NCBI RefSeq assembly: GCF_002259795.1
Contig: NZ_MWXA01000005.1
Location: 558,001 to 622,000 of the forward strand
DNA: 64,000 nucleotides
Direction of reading: 5' to 3'
From: Bifidobacterium aquikefiri
GTDB taxonomy: Bacteria > Actinomycetota > Actinomycetes > Actinomycetales > Bifidobacteriaceae
Position numbers and translations under genes: made by a program. The notes beneath the pieces were generated by a model. That model made no database searches, had not been told where the DNA came from, and saw only the letters and a list, made by a program, of their open reading frames with translations. Shown here piece by piece: positions 8,983 to 18,287 of this stretch. Numbering within the stretch: the stretch's first letter is position 1; each line of letters opens with the position of its first letter.

Positions 8983-10449
8983 TCAGTATTGAATGTATTG
9001 GAATCTGCTTGGGCTGGAAACGATCTCCGAATAGGGGAACGTTGAGAAGCCAGTTCCACCTTCTGAAATCAGAATCGTACCATCGGAATTCACTCGTTCA
9101 ACAACGGCCACATGCCCATAGGCCGCACTCGCATTCCACGTGGTGACGCGCTGCCCTGGTGCCACAACCATGACTGCTCCGACATGAGGCGTGTTGTTCA
9201 CCAAATACCCCAGACTCCGAGCCGTTGCAGCCCAGGAACCGCCATTGCCCATATATGACCCAACGGGAAGTCCTAACTGAGTTCGACGAAGATATGCCCA
9301 AAGGGTGCATTGCCTTGACGGATATGCCCCTGAACCGACGCTCGACCTTCCAGTGCTATGTCCATAGCAGTATGTCGCCGTGGAGCCGCAACTTCCCGGA
9401 ACGGCATAGCTCATGCCACTTGCACCTGATGATGCTGCTGAACCTGTGCTTGATGATGAACCAGAGCTCGATGATGAACCGGAACTCGATCCTGAAGAAC
9501 TCGATGAAGACTGAGATCCTGATGATCCTGAAGACGATGAAGTTCTGCCTGTGGAAACCTGCTGAGCCCCTCCAGAACTTGCAGATGCCTGTGCCGCTGC
9601 AGCCGCAACCTGCTGATTATAGGAATCGATCTGGGACTTGATCGTAACGATGTCGGCAGCCTGCTTGGCAGAAGCCGAAGTCAGCTGGCCCTTCTGTGCT
9701 TCCAGACTGGTGCGTTGTGCTGTACCTTCATCACGCAGCTTCTGCAGTGAGGCCTGCTTCGCCTGAGCCTCAGACACGGCCTTCTGCGCTGATGCTGACT
9801 GCTGGTCAGCTTGCGTTTTCAACGTCGCAATTTCCTGTTCGATCGACTCAAGCCGCTGCTTACGATTCATGGAAGTATTCAGTGTGGTAGCCGCTGAGTC
9901 CGCTGCCTGGCTCTCTGTTCGGGTAACAGCGACATTTGCCTGCATCGAATCCACAAACTGCTGGGTGGTCTTGGAATTGGTCACGACATCCATGACCTGA
10001 GAGGTACTTGAACCGTGGAAACTATCACGAGCCAACTGGGCCACTGCCTCTTTGGCATCATCGTAATTGGCACCGGTCTGCGCGATCTTCTTCTCTAGAT
10101 CCGTCTTATCGGCTTGTGCCGCATTGAGCCTGTCTTGGGCTGCACTCGCCTGATCCTTCGCCTGCTGCGCAGCATCCTGGGCAGCATTCGCGGCTGTTTG
10201 GGCTGCTGGAATCTGGTTGGATGTCAGATCGTTCAGTTCCAAAATCTTGTTTTGCAAATCAGTGCTCACTCCGGCAAGCTGAGCCTTGAGCTGATTGTTG
10301 GTTTCAACCGCCTGCTGATATTGAGAATAGCTCGGAACCGCTTCGGCAGTGGAGACCGCAGTACTCACACTCGCCACACCGATGGTCATGAACATGGCAA
10401 AACTCATTGCAGCGCACACCAAAGCGCGTCGTCCTCGCGTTGCACCCAT
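8983..10449 (-). CDS. Secreted CHAP-domain cell-wall hydrolase with coiled coil (PcsB-like, FtsEX partner)
   Basis: 488-residue exported peptidoglycan hydrolase. A signal peptide (about 1-37, ending near TAEAV) leads into a long coiled-coil region (about 40-285, Gln/Ala-rich heptads), a Ser/Gly-rich linker (about 300-345) and a C-terminal CHAP domain with the catalytic Cys in RQCTLWAYL and His in YGHVAVVERV. This coiled-coil plus CHAP layout is that of PcsB-type amidase/endopeptidases activated by FtsEX, and the gene is immediately downstream of ftsX (107-bp gap), which supports a role in septum splitting under FtsEX control. Confidence 0.9.
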   Translation of the reverse strand: MGATRGRRALVCAAMSFAMFMTIGVASVSTAVSTAEAVPSYSQYQQAVETNNQLKAQLAGVSTDLQNKILELNDLTSNQIPAAQTAANAAQDAAQQAKDQASAAQDRLNAAQADKTDLEKKIAQTGANYDDAKEAVAQLARDSFHGSSTSQVMDVVTNSKTTQQFVDSMQANVAVTRTESQAADSAATTLNTSMNRKQRLESIEQEIATLKTQADQQSASAQKAVSEAQAKQASLQKLRDEGTAQRTSLEAQKGQLTSASAKQAADIVTIKSQIDSYNQQVAAAAAQASASSGGAQQVSTGRTSSSSGSSGSQSSSSSSGSSSGSSSSSGSSSSTGSAASSGASGMSYAVPGSCGSTATYCYGHSTGRSSVGSGAYPSRQCTLWAYLRRTQLGLPVGSYMGNGGSWAATARSLGYLVNNTPHVGAVMVVAPGQRVTTWNASAAYGHVAVVERVNSDGTILISEGGTGFSTFPYSEIVSSPSRFQYIQY

Positions 10450-10556
10450 TACATCAACCTTTCAACTACTTCGTGTGTGACATTGTAGCGTGTCAAACTC
10501 ATAATCACAGCATCCATCACATAATTTTGAACAATTCGATCAATATTGCCCGCTCC

Positions 10557-11480
10557 TTATGCCTTCAAATACCTTCTGAGCGAAACGGCAGATGCAAGCG
10601 CTGAAAGGATTATTGCCCCCACAATAAGGAACGGTGCCGTGACCAGTACATTGCTTTGCCTGATGAAGGGCATCCACGTGATGGACTTCGCAAGCCAGTT
10701 CGTGATGAAGGTATCAACAACGAGACTCAACGTGCCAACGGCAAGCAGCGAGCCGATGATCGAAGCCACAGAACCCTCAAGAATGAACGGTAATCGAATC
10801 GTCCAGTTAGATGCACCAACATAGCGCATGATTTCGGTTTCGCTACGTCGAGAGGCTGCAGACATACGAATCGTGGTTCCCGTGAGCATGATTGCGACGA
10901 CAACCATCACACCTGCAAGCACCACCGTGACCTCCGTCGCCTTGTTCAGAGCATTGAACACGGGATCGAAAATCTGCCGCTGATCCTCAACCTGCTCAAT
11001 GCCGGTTCTGCCGGTGAGAACCTCGGATACTTCCTGATACTTTTGTGGGTCGGTAAGCTTCAAGCGTAACGAATCCTGCATGTCTGCAGCGGTCAGGGTT
11101 CGACCTTGATACACACCATTAGGATATTGCTTCAGGAATGTGTCTTTGTAGAATTGTTGCTTGCTCACATAGGTGATTTTCGCAACATCATTCGAAAGCT
11201 CATTGTTGATGGTGTCTTCTATGTTGACAATCTCGTCCTGAGTTGGCGATTTGCCGGATGCGCATGACGCGGCCTGACTCGTGCCATCAGGACATAGCCA
11301 AACAACCACTTCGACCTTGTCGTACCAATCCCCCTTTGCCTTCGTGATCTGTGCCTGCATCAGCACTGCCGCACCGATGAAAAGGAATGAAATGAAAGTC
11401 ACGAGCGTGACCGAAAGAATCATGGAACCGTTTCGCTTGAGACTTGTCCAAGTTTCAGAGAGAATGAAACGCAATCTCAT
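10557..11480 (-). CDS. ftsX: Cell division protein FtsX
   Basis: 307-residue permease-like subunit of FtsEX, which transmits ATP hydrolysis to a periplasmic or extracellular hydrolase. Four membrane helices are visible: about 21-45, then after the roughly 130-residue extracellular loop, helices near residues 180-200, 225-250 and 270-295. The extracellular loop contains [13 protein letters not shown] and [30 protein letters not shown], as in actinobacterial FtsX. The start ATG overlaps the ftsE stop (ATGA), so production is coupled. Confidence 0.95.
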   Translation of the reverse strand: MRLRFILSETWTSLKRNGSMILSVTLVTFISFLFIGAAVLMQAQITKAKGDWYDKVEVVVWLCPDGTSQAASCASGKSPTQDEIVNIEDTINNELSNDVAKITYVSKQQFYKDTFLKQYPNGVYQGRTLTAADMQDSLRLKLTDPQKYQEVSEVLTGRTGIEQVEDQRQIFDPVFNALNKATEVTVVLAGVMVVVAIMLTGTTIRMSAASRRSETEIMRYVGASNWTIRLPFILEGSVASIIGSLLAVGTLSLVVDTFITNWLAKSITWMPFIRQSNVLVTAPFLIVGAIILSALASAVSLRRYLKA

Positions 11481-13027
11481 TGTTTGGCCTCCTCATGACC
11501 ATCTGCTGATGGCGGCGTTGGCTGTGATGCTGAAGGGGATGATTGCCGCTTGGAATTATGCTCCTTGACCTGCCCTGGCTCGTGGGAAGCAGCCTTTGGC
11601 GGTGTCGGAGGCTTATTGGCTGCAGCCTTGACATCTTCGGCCGTTATGCCTTTGCCCCACGTCAGAGTATTCTCAACAGGTGCGAAAGCCTTGCCATACC
11701 GACCGGTTTTGCCTGAATGCACCGATTTGGCCAAGCGCGCAATGCCTTCATTGGCCGTGTCCTCATACTGAGACGCATTGAAAGCATCTCTGGCAGGTGC
11801 ATGTGAATTCGTTCGAGTCCCGTTGGTGACATGCTCGTCTGATAGTGAAGTCCCAGGACGTGCTTCTGTCGGAAATTCATCGTGAGCATCCTTATGGTGC
11901 TCCACCGCTTCGGATTCAGTCTTGGCAGGCGGCTGTGGCAGCGTCGATGAAGCTGATGATGGCGGTACAGATGGCGCCGGCGACGAAACACCTGAGGAGT
12001 TCTGTTCCACCTTGCCCTGCTCAGCCGAGCCCTGTTCGGCCGCTTCCCCATGTTCAGTGTGGGAGGAGCCCTTGGATCCAGTGCCGTTATCTGCGGATCT
12101 GCGCGACGCTTCGTGTCCCTCATCTGCATCGTTCACGGCTTTGCTCTCAACGAGAGTGTTCTTGAATCTATCCATATCATGCGCATTGGCAGTTGAAGAT
12201 TCCATCGATGACGGGACTGCGGAGACCAGAGGCTGAGAGATGGCCCCGCTCTCTGCGCTCTGGGCGACATTCACCGCCGCCCCTCGCTTCAAAGCCTGAT
12301 GTGCCTTGGCGGCGACATCGGCATCAGGGAAGAACTTTGCAGAATCATACGAGCCATTACGTTCATCACGCACGATTTTCCCAGAATGCAGTTCGACGAC
12401 GCGTTTGCGCATGGAGTTCACGATTTCCTCGTTATGTGTTGCCATAACGACGGTTGTTCCAGTGCGATTGATGGCATCAAGAACTTCCATGATGCCCAGA
12501 GATGTGGTCGGATCAAGGTTTCCAGTCGGCTCGTCCGCAAGAAGAATCTGGGGATGATTCACATATGCTCGTGCGATGGCGACGCGCTGCGCCTCGCCGC
12601 CAGAAAGTTCGTGAGGAAAGTTATTCTCCTTGCCGATCAGGCCGACGGTCTTCAAGACCTGCGGCACGAGCGAACGTATTGTCGAGCGCCGAGTCCCAAT
12701 CACCTCAAGCGCAAACGCAACGTTCTGCCATACGGTCTTATTTGTCAGCAGCTTGTAGTCCTGAAAAACGAATCCCAAAGAACGACGATATTGTGGGACT
12801 CTGCGATTGCTCAGCCTGCGAAGATCATTGCCGGCAACCCTGATTTCGCCATCGGTCGCGAGCTCCTCATGGAGCAGAAGGCTCAGCAGTGTCGACTTTC
12901 CAGAACCGGATGCCCCTACAAGAAAGACGAAGTTGCCACGCTCAATCTCAAGATCCACGTCGTCCAAAGCAGGGCGAGTGCCCTTCGGATAGATTTTGGT
13001 TACATGCTTCATTGAAATAAGCGCCAT
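11477..13027 (-). CDS. ftsE: Cell division ATP-binding protein FtsE with a very long C-terminal extension
   Basis: Residues 1-230 are a complete FtsE ATPase: Walker [11 protein letters not shown]-loop FVFQDYKLL, signature [19 protein letters not shown], Walker [14 protein letters not shown] and the switch His in MATHNEEIV. Ordinary FtsE stops here. This protein continues for about 285 residues of Ser/Pro/Glu/Lys/His-rich, low-complexity sequence with no predicted fold, apart from a less biased patch at about 420-465 ([21 protein letters not shown], then [20 protein letters not shown]). The frame is uninterrupted and overlaps ftsX, so the extension is real. It is cytoplasmic and may dock to other divisome parts. 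Confidence 0.95.
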   Translation of the reverse strand: MALISMKHVTKIYPKGTRPALDDVDLEIERGNFVFLVGASGSGKSTLLSLLLHEELATDGEIRVAGNDLRRLSNRRVPQYRRSLGFVFQDYKLLTNKTVWQNVAFALEVIGTRRSTIRSLVPQVLKTVGLIGKENNFPHELSGGEAQRVAIARAYVNHPQILLADEPTGNLDPTTSLGIMEVLDAINRTGTTVVMATHNEEIVNSMRKRVVELHSGKIVRDERNGSYDSAKFFPDADVAAKAHQALKRGAAVNVAQSAESGAISQPLVSAVPSSMESSTANAHDMDRFKNTLVESKAVNDADEGHEASRRSADNGTGSKGSSHTEHGEAAEQGSAEQGKVEQNSSGVSSPAPSVPPSSASSTLPQPPAKTESEAVEHHKDAHDEFPTEARPGTSLSDEHVTNGTRTNSHAPARDAFNASQYEDTANEGIARLAKSVHSGKTGRYGKAFAPVENTLTWGKGITAEDVKAAANKPPTPPKAASHEPGQVKEHNSKRQSSPSASQPTPPSADGHEEAKQ

Positions 13028-13033
13028 CAGAAA

Positions 13034-14176
13034 CTACTCCTTATTCTCTTCCGCTTTCTCCTCAGCAGCCTCGCGCCGCTGCTGATGTCTCCAACGAATT
13101 CCGGCATCGATGAAGGCATCAATGTCACCATCGAAAACACCCTGGGTGTCAGACGTCTCATACCCAGTGCGAAGATCCTTCACCATCTGATATGGATGCA
13201 AGACATACGAGCGCATCTGGTCGCCCCAGCTGGCCTTGATGTCACCGGCAAGCTCCTTCTTCTTCCTGGCCTCTTCCTCGTGGCGAAGCACGAGCAGACG
13301 CGACTGCAGCACGGCCATTGCAGCTGCCCGGTTCTGTATCTGGCTGCGCTCATCCTGCATCGTCACGACGATGTTCGTCGGCAAATGCGTGATGCGCACG
13401 GCGGAGTACGTGGTATTCACACCCTGGCCGCCAGGTCCCGACGAGCAGTATGTATCCACGCGAATATCGGAATCCGGCACGTCGATATGGTCTGTCGCCT
13501 CAACGAGTGGAATTACCTCTACTGCTGCAAAACTTGTCTGACGACGCCCCTGATTGTCGAATGGAGAAATGCGAACGAGACGATGCGTGCCACCCTCGAC
13601 CGAAAGCCTTCCATATGCGTATGCAGCGTTAACCTGGAACGTGGCAGACTTGATGCCCGCCTCCTCTGCATATGAGGTGTCCATGATCTGGGTCTTGAAT
13701 CCGTGACGCTCAGCCCAACGCAAGTACATGCGCATGAGCATCTGTGCCCAGTCTGCTGCGTCGACACCGCCAGCACCAGAACGAATCGTCACGACTGCAG
13801 CACGAGCATCGTACTCGCCGTCGAGCAAGGTCTGGATTGCCATATCCGAGAGATCTTTTTGCAGTTGTTCGGCATCGCGCTGAGCCTCATCAAGAGTGTC
13901 TCTATCCTCTTCCTCCTGCGCCATCTCCAACAGTGTCTCGACATCTTCCAAGCGCTGCCTTGCGGATTGAAGATGGCGCAACTGCGTCTGTGCAACGGAA
14001 AGTGCACTGGTCACCTGCTGGGCATGATCCTGATCATCCCAGAGTCCGGGAGCACTCGCCTGCTGTTCCAGTTCATGTATCTTGCTTTTCAGCACGCCAG
14101 GATCGACTGCCTTGGCAATCGACTCATAGGTAGAGCGAGCCTGCTCTATTGTTTGATTAACATCAAATTCTGCCAT
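13034..14176 (-). CDS. prfB: Peptide chain release factor 2
   Basis: Reads UGA and UAA stop codons. The GGQ loop is intact ([24 protein letters not shown]), and the tripeptide anticodon-like region and coiled-coil N-terminal domain are present. Candidate starts are ATGs at 14176 and 14179, both preceded by GGTAGGGTGG; the GTG at 14185 is less likely. The frame is continuous, so there is no programmed +1 frameshift of the E. coli kind. Seven bases separate its stop from the ftsE start, so prfB-ftsE-ftsX-hydrolase-smpB probably form one transcription unit. Confidence 0.96.
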   Translation of the reverse strand: MAEFDVNQTIEQARSTYESIAKAVDPGVLKSKIHELEQQASAPGLWDDQDHAQQVTSALSVAQTQLRHLQSARQRLEDVETLLEMAQEEEDRDTLDEAQRDAEQLQKDLSDMAIQTLLDGEYDARAAVVTIRSGAGGVDAADWAQMLMRMYLRWAERHGFKTQIMDTSYAEEAGIKSATFQVNAAYAYGRLSVEGGTHRLVRISPFDNQGRRQTSFAAVEVIPLVEATDHIDVPDSDIRVDTYCSSGPGGQGVNTTYSAVRITHLPTNIVVTMQDERSQIQNRAAAMAVLQSRLLVLRHEEEARKKKELAGDIKASWGDQMRSYVLHPYQMVKDLRTGYETSDTQGVFDGDIDAFIDAGIRWRHQQRREAAEEKAEENKE

Positions 14177-14277
14177 CATTACCACCCTACCGGCATCAAC
14201 CGGCTATGTTCCCTTTGCTTACACTGATTTCACATCAGTATCCATCATTGATGAACTACCTGCTCCATTGGGAAAGG

Positions 14278-14409
14278 TCAAAGCCCTGAGATGACAGCTG
14301 GAATGACAAGTGAGGCGAACATAGCCACAGCGAGTACGGCAACAACAATGCGGGTAATCATCTTCCGCCTGTTCTGCGCGTTTCTGTGTTCCTTTTGGTC
14401 ATTGCTCAT
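14278..14409 (-). CDS. Small single-pass membrane protein, function unknown
   Basis: 43 codons beginning MSNDQKEHRNAQNRRKMITR and ending in one hydrophobic helix (IVVAVLAVAMFASLVIPAVI) and SGL. The basic N-terminus and single helix suggest an inner-membrane protein with the N-terminus inside. A longer frame upstream to 14646 is Cys/Pro-rich and overlaps dapD, so I reject it. No clear ribosome-binding site precedes ATG 14409; a leaderless transcript is possible. It lies upstream of prfB in the same direction. I do not recognise the family. Confidence 0.5.
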   Translation of the reverse strand: MSNDQKEHRNAQNRRKMITRIVVAVLAVAMFASLVIPAVISGL

Positions 14410-14564
14410 ATACACACATGGTACACAAACACTCCCCCGAGATGGATATGCACAGTAGATGCACACAAGACAGCTATCTTGGGTGGGCTTTATTCTGGGG
14501 ACAGAGTCGCTGGGCTCAACACTGGGCTGCTTGCCGATAGGCGTCGCACACAAAGGAGAAACCA

Positions 14565-15554
14565 ATGGAATCAAGTCGTACTGCATGGGGTTGGGGTTTG
14601 GCGAGCATAAGTGCCGCTGGTGACACCTTGGATGTATGGTATCCAAAACTCGAAATCGGCAAGGTGCCGGAACTCTCCGAACGAGAGGATCATGGCTTCG
14701 GCAGTCTTGTCCATCATGAAGCCGATCTTCGTGGAGTACGCAGAATTCCTGTGTTTACGGTCAGCAGACTTGACAATCCCATCGAAGATGCGGCGGATGC
14801 CTATCTGCGACTGCATCTCTTGAGTATGCGACTTGCCAAGCCCAACACCCTGAACCTCGACGGCATCTTTGGAGCACTCACCAATGTGGTGTGGACCAAC
14901 TATGGACCATTTGCCGTTTCGGACTATGGGCAGCGCAAGATGGACGTCATTCAGGCCGCTTCCAAAGGTGGCCAGGGACCTGTTCCCGATGTGAATGTGC
15001 TTTCCATTGATAAGTTCCCACGCATGGTCGATTACGTGGTGCCGACTGGAGTGCGCATCGGCAACGCCGACCGCATACGTCTTGGCGCCTATCTTTCTGA
15101 GGGAACGACGGTCATGCACGAAGGTTTTGTCAATTACAACGCAGGAACGCTGGGAACTTCCATGGTTGAAGGTCGCATCTCACAGGGCGTGGTCGTTGGT
15201 GATGGGTCCGACATCGGTGGTGGATCTTCGATTATGGGAACGCTCTCGGGCGGTGGGAGGCACCGCGTGACCATTGGCGAGCATTCTCTTCTTGGAGCGA
15301 ATGCCGGCATCGGCATTTCTCTCGGGGATCAGTGCGTCGTCGAAGCTGGACTGTATGTAACAGCCGGAACGAAGGTGACACTCCATGACAAGGCAAAGAT
15401 CGCTGCCGGTAAGCCACTTGATGTAGTCAAAGGTGCCGAGCTGAGCGGCAGGGACCACATACTCTTCATGCGCAACTCCGTGAGTGGAGCAGTAGAGGCG
15501 AGAAGCCGGGTACAGGGTATCGAATTGAACGCTCAGCTGCATTCTAACGGATGA
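14565..15554 (+). CDS. dapD: 2,3,4,5-tetrahydropyridine-2,6-dicarboxylate N-succinyltransferase
   Basis: Catalyses succinylation of tetrahydrodipicolinate in lysine and meso-DAP synthesis. The 329-residue length and opening (ATAWGWGLA-type: [23 protein letters not shown]) are those of actinobacterial DapD. The C-terminal half shows left-handed beta-helix hexapeptide repeats ([42 protein letters not shown]). ATG 14565 follows AAAGGAG at ideal spacing. It is monocistronic here: inverted-repeat element B1 lies between it and convergent gltA. Confidence 0.95.
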   Translation: MESSRTAWGWGLASISAAGDTLDVWYPKLEIGKVPELSEREDHGFGSLVHHEADLRGVRRIPVFTVSRLDNPIEDAADAYLRLHLLSMRLAKPNTLNLDGIFGALTNVVWTNYGPFAVSDYGQRKMDVIQAASKGGQGPVPDVNVLSIDKFPRMVDYVVPTGVRIGNADRIRLGAYLSEGTTVMHEGFVNYNAGTLGTSMVEGRISQGVVVGDGSDIGGGSSIMGTLSGGGRHRVTIGEHSLLGANAGIGISLGDQCVVEAGLYVTAGTKVTLHDKAKIAAGKPLDVVKGAELSGRDHILFMRNSVSGAVEARSRVQGIELNAQLHSNG

Positions 15555-15580
15555 TTTTTCGATTGTTCAGTGCCTTTTCT

Positions 15581-15700
15581 CGAGATTTCGAGTTTTGTGG
15601 CAATTCCCAAGTATAAATAGCCATTTCCTTGATCTTCTGGTCATATTTCACCGAAGAACAGGGGTTAAACCTGGGAATTGCCACAAAACTCGAAATCTCG
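15581..15700. repeat. Inverted-repeat element, subfamily B (copy B1, perfect 29-bp arms)
   Basis: Arms at 15581-15609 and 15672-15700 are perfect reverse complements over 29 bp, containing CGAGTTTTGTGGCAATT. The left arm runs straight into AGTAT (15610-15614). The core is not conserved with other copies. It occupies the gap between the convergent 3' ends of dapD and gltA and could double as a bidirectional terminator, though it has no T-run and a loop of about 62 bases. Confidence 0.85.
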
Positions 15701-15729
15701 TTGAGCAATGAGCCATTCGTTGGGGCAAA

Positions 15730-17019
15730 TCAGCGTTGTTCGATGGGAATATACTCGCGTTCCGGCTCTCCGGTATAGACCTGCCGTGGACGACCGATCT
15801 TGGTCATCGGATCCTTCAGAAGTTCTCGATATTGGGCAATCCATCCTGGAATTCGACCAAGTGCAAACAGTGTGGTGAACATTTCCGAATCGAAACCGAT
15901 GGCTTTATACAGCAATCCCGTGTAGAAGTCGACGTTGGGATACAGATGGCGAGAAACGAAGTAGTCGTCATGCAAGGCAATGTCCTCAAGCTCGGTGGCG
16001 ACATCAAAAAGCTCGCGATCCTCGCTCTGCGGATTGAACGATCGCTCATTCATGATGCGCGTCAGCCATTGCTTGGCAATCTTGGCACGGGGATCGAATG
16101 ACTTGTAGACGCGGTGTCCAAGGCCCGAAATGCGCCGACCTTCGGCTTTAGCGTCCTCAACGAACTGCTTCACGCACTTGCCGGAATTCTTGATGACCTC
16201 CAGCTGTTTCAGCACCGCTTCATTCGCACCTCCGTGCAATGGGCCCGAAAGTGCATTGATTCCGGCGGCAACTGCGGAATAGAGATTCGCGTGTGCGGAG
16301 GCAGCGATTCGAACCACGGAAGTCGAACAGTTCTGTTCATGATCAGCGTGAATGATCAGCAGCTTGTCCAAAGCCTCCACCATCAGTTGATCCGATTCGA
16401 ATGGCTGATATGGCACGGCAAAGCTCATACGAAGAAAATCGTCGACATATCCACGCGTGATGTCTGGATAGAGCAAAGGCTCATTGCGACGACGCCGATG
16501 TATCAGCGAGACTATCGTGCGCACCTTGGCCATGATGATTGCTGCAGCCGCATCGAGCTGATCATCGTCATTGATATCGCAGGTATCTGGGCAGAATGTT
16601 GCCAATGCATTGACTGACGAGGCGAGTACACTCATGGGGTGCGCATTGCGCGGGAACGAGCCAAGCAGTGTACGAAAATCCTCGCCGACCATCGTATGTT
16701 TCAAAACACCGTCGCGGTACTGCTCATACTCCGACCGTGAGGGCAAGGATCCTTTCTGCAGCAGCCATGCGACTTCGAGAAAGTTGGAATGTTCGCACAG
16801 CTGTTCGATGGGATAGCCACGATATCTGAGAATCGAGCGGTTGCCATCGATGAAGGTGATCTTCGATTCGCATTGGGCAGTGGTAAGAAAACCTGGATCG
16901 AGCGTGACCCATCCATCGTTTCTCAATGTGGAAACGACAATCCCGTCTGGGCCACAGGTGGCCTTGACAACGGGAAGTTTGAATGAATCGGAATCAACAT
17001 CCAAATTCGCAATGGTCAT
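15730..17019 (-). CDS. gltA: Citrate synthase
   Basis: Condenses oxaloacetate and acetyl-CoA; in organisms with an incomplete TCA cycle it feeds glutamate synthesis. Conserved features: ITFIDGNRSILRYRGYPIEQL, the His-containing HADHEQNCSTSVVR, the GPLHGGANEAV motif, GLGHRVYKSFDPRA with catalytic His, and FYTGLLYKAIGF. I set the start at ATG 17019 (429 aa, MTIANLDVDS) because GGAGG precedes it; the frame upstream to 17121 lacks homology. Type II (hexameric, bacterial) enzyme by length. The roughly 260 bp upstream (17020-17279) hold its promoter and no gene. Confidence 0.95.
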   Translation of the reverse strand: MTIANLDVDSDSFKLPVVKATCGPDGIVVSTLRNDGWVTLDPGFLTTAQCESKITFIDGNRSILRYRGYPIEQLCEHSNFLEVAWLLQKGSLPSRSEYEQYRDGVLKHTMVGEDFRTLLGSFPRNAHPMSVLASSVNALATFCPDTCDINDDDQLDAAAAIIMAKVRTIVSLIHRRRRNEPLLYPDITRGYVDDFLRMSFAVPYQPFESDQLMVEALDKLLIIHADHEQNCSTSVVRIAASAHANLYSAVAAGINALSGPLHGGANEAVLKQLEVIKNSGKCVKQFVEDAKAEGRRISGLGHRVYKSFDPRAKIAKQWLTRIMNERSFNPQSEDRELFDVATELEDIALHDDYFVSRHLYPNVDFYTGLLYKAIGFDSEMFTTLFALGRIPGWIAQYRELLKDPMTKIGRPRQVYTGEPEREYIPIEQR

Positions 17020-17279
17020 AATGAGCCTCCAGCTTCTCGTGCGTATCTTCTTCGAAGAGATACGGTCGCGGGCGATATTTAGCGAATAGTTCGTCACGCA
17101 TAGCTGTGCGCTACTGAACACGACATTTTACCAGAACGATTGTTACATCTATGAACTGGCATCTCAAAACGCATTCCGCAGCGCACGGGAAACCGCTGGT
17201 TTACCATCACGAGATATGCTGCCCTGCCACACGCTGCATGGTTCTCAGGCCGAACCCGTGAATGCCGGTCTATCTCGAA

Positions 17280-18089
17280 CTATCGTGCCTTGTCTGGAAT
17301 TGCTGCATCGTCCTCATCACGGCGGGTGAGGATGATTGGACCGTCGTCGGTAATCGCGATCGTGTGCTCGGTATGGGCTCCACGAGAGCCGTCAGCGGAA
17401 CGAAGGGTCCATCCATCACGCTGATCCTGAACGATTTCATCCGTGGTCCTGAGGAACCATGGTTCAATGGCAATCACCAGACCCGAACGGAGCTTGTACC
17501 CGTGGTGAGCCTTGCCATCATTGGCAACATGCGGATCACCATGCATGATATGCCCCACACCGTGGCCGCCGAATTCAAGATTGACCGTATAACCCTGTTC
17601 GTGCGCAACATCCCCGATTGCTGCAGATACATCACCCAGACGATTGCCGGGTACAGCCTGCGAAATGCCGGCGCGCAAGGCATCGATGGTTGTCTTGATC
17701 AGGCGTAGATCCTCTGGATCCTTCTTTTCTCCGACGATGAAGCTGATTGCGGAGTCTCCTACCCATCCATCGACCGTGATGGCGAGATCAAGGGACAGGA
17801 GGTCACCATTCTTCAGTGTGTAGTCATACGGAACGCCATGCAGCACAGCGTCATTGACTGAAGCACATATATAATGTGCAAAAGGTCCTGTTCCAAAGTC
17901 AGGCGCATAATCGACGTAGCACGATACGGCACCTTTGCGTTCTTCGATGCGGCGACGAACATAATCGTCGATTTCCAACAGGTTCGTTCCGGGATGTGTG
18001 TTTTCGCGCAGATTCTTGAGAATGTCGCCTACGAATTTCCCAGCTGGCCTCATGGCCTTGATCTCATCTGGTGTCTTCAGTTCTATCAC
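17280..18089 (-). CDS. map: Methionine aminopeptidase, type I
   Basis: Removes the initiator methionine from new proteins. Metal ligands are recognisable in SLDLAITVDGWVGDSAISF (two Asp), GHGVGHIMHGDPHV (His), and IEPWFL and HTEHTIAI (two Glu). I prefer the GTG at 18089 (VIELKTPDEIKAMRPAGKF), where homology begins and GAGAAAG lies upstream. An open extension to a TTG at 18224 would add 45 residues with no family resemblance. It is divergent from the M13 peptidase gene. Confidence 0.93.
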   Translation of the reverse strand: MIELKTPDEIKAMRPAGKFVGDILKNLRENTHPGTNLLEIDDYVRRRIEERKGAVSCYVDYAPDFGTGPFAHYICASVNDAVLHGVPYDYTLKNGDLLSLDLAITVDGWVGDSAISFIVGEKKDPEDLRLIKTTIDALRAGISQAVPGNRLGDVSAAIGDVAHEQGYTVNLEFGGHGVGHIMHGDPHVANDGKAHHGYKLRSGLVIAIEPWFLRTTDEIVQDQRDGWTLRSADGSRGAHTEHTIAITDDGPIILTRRDEDDAAIPDKAR

Positions 18090-18287
18090 TTGATAATCTT
18101 TCTCAATAGTCGGATGGTATATATCGTACCTCGCCCCTTGCCCATCATAATCGTATGCACGCGAATGCCGGCTATGCAATAAGCCTGCCGATGCCGGATT
18201 CGAATAAGTCAAATCTCCAATCAATCAGCCAAAAATCAGCATTGCTGAACTATGTCATTGTCACCTTGCGTGGCTACGCTTTTGCAT

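Noticed and set aside
14176-14185. Programmed frameshift in prfB
   Set aside because: The frame is continuous from start through the GGQ motif.
14409-14646. N-terminal extension of the small membrane protein to 14646
   Set aside because: Cys/Pro-rich, unlike a protein start, and runs antisense into the dapD gene.
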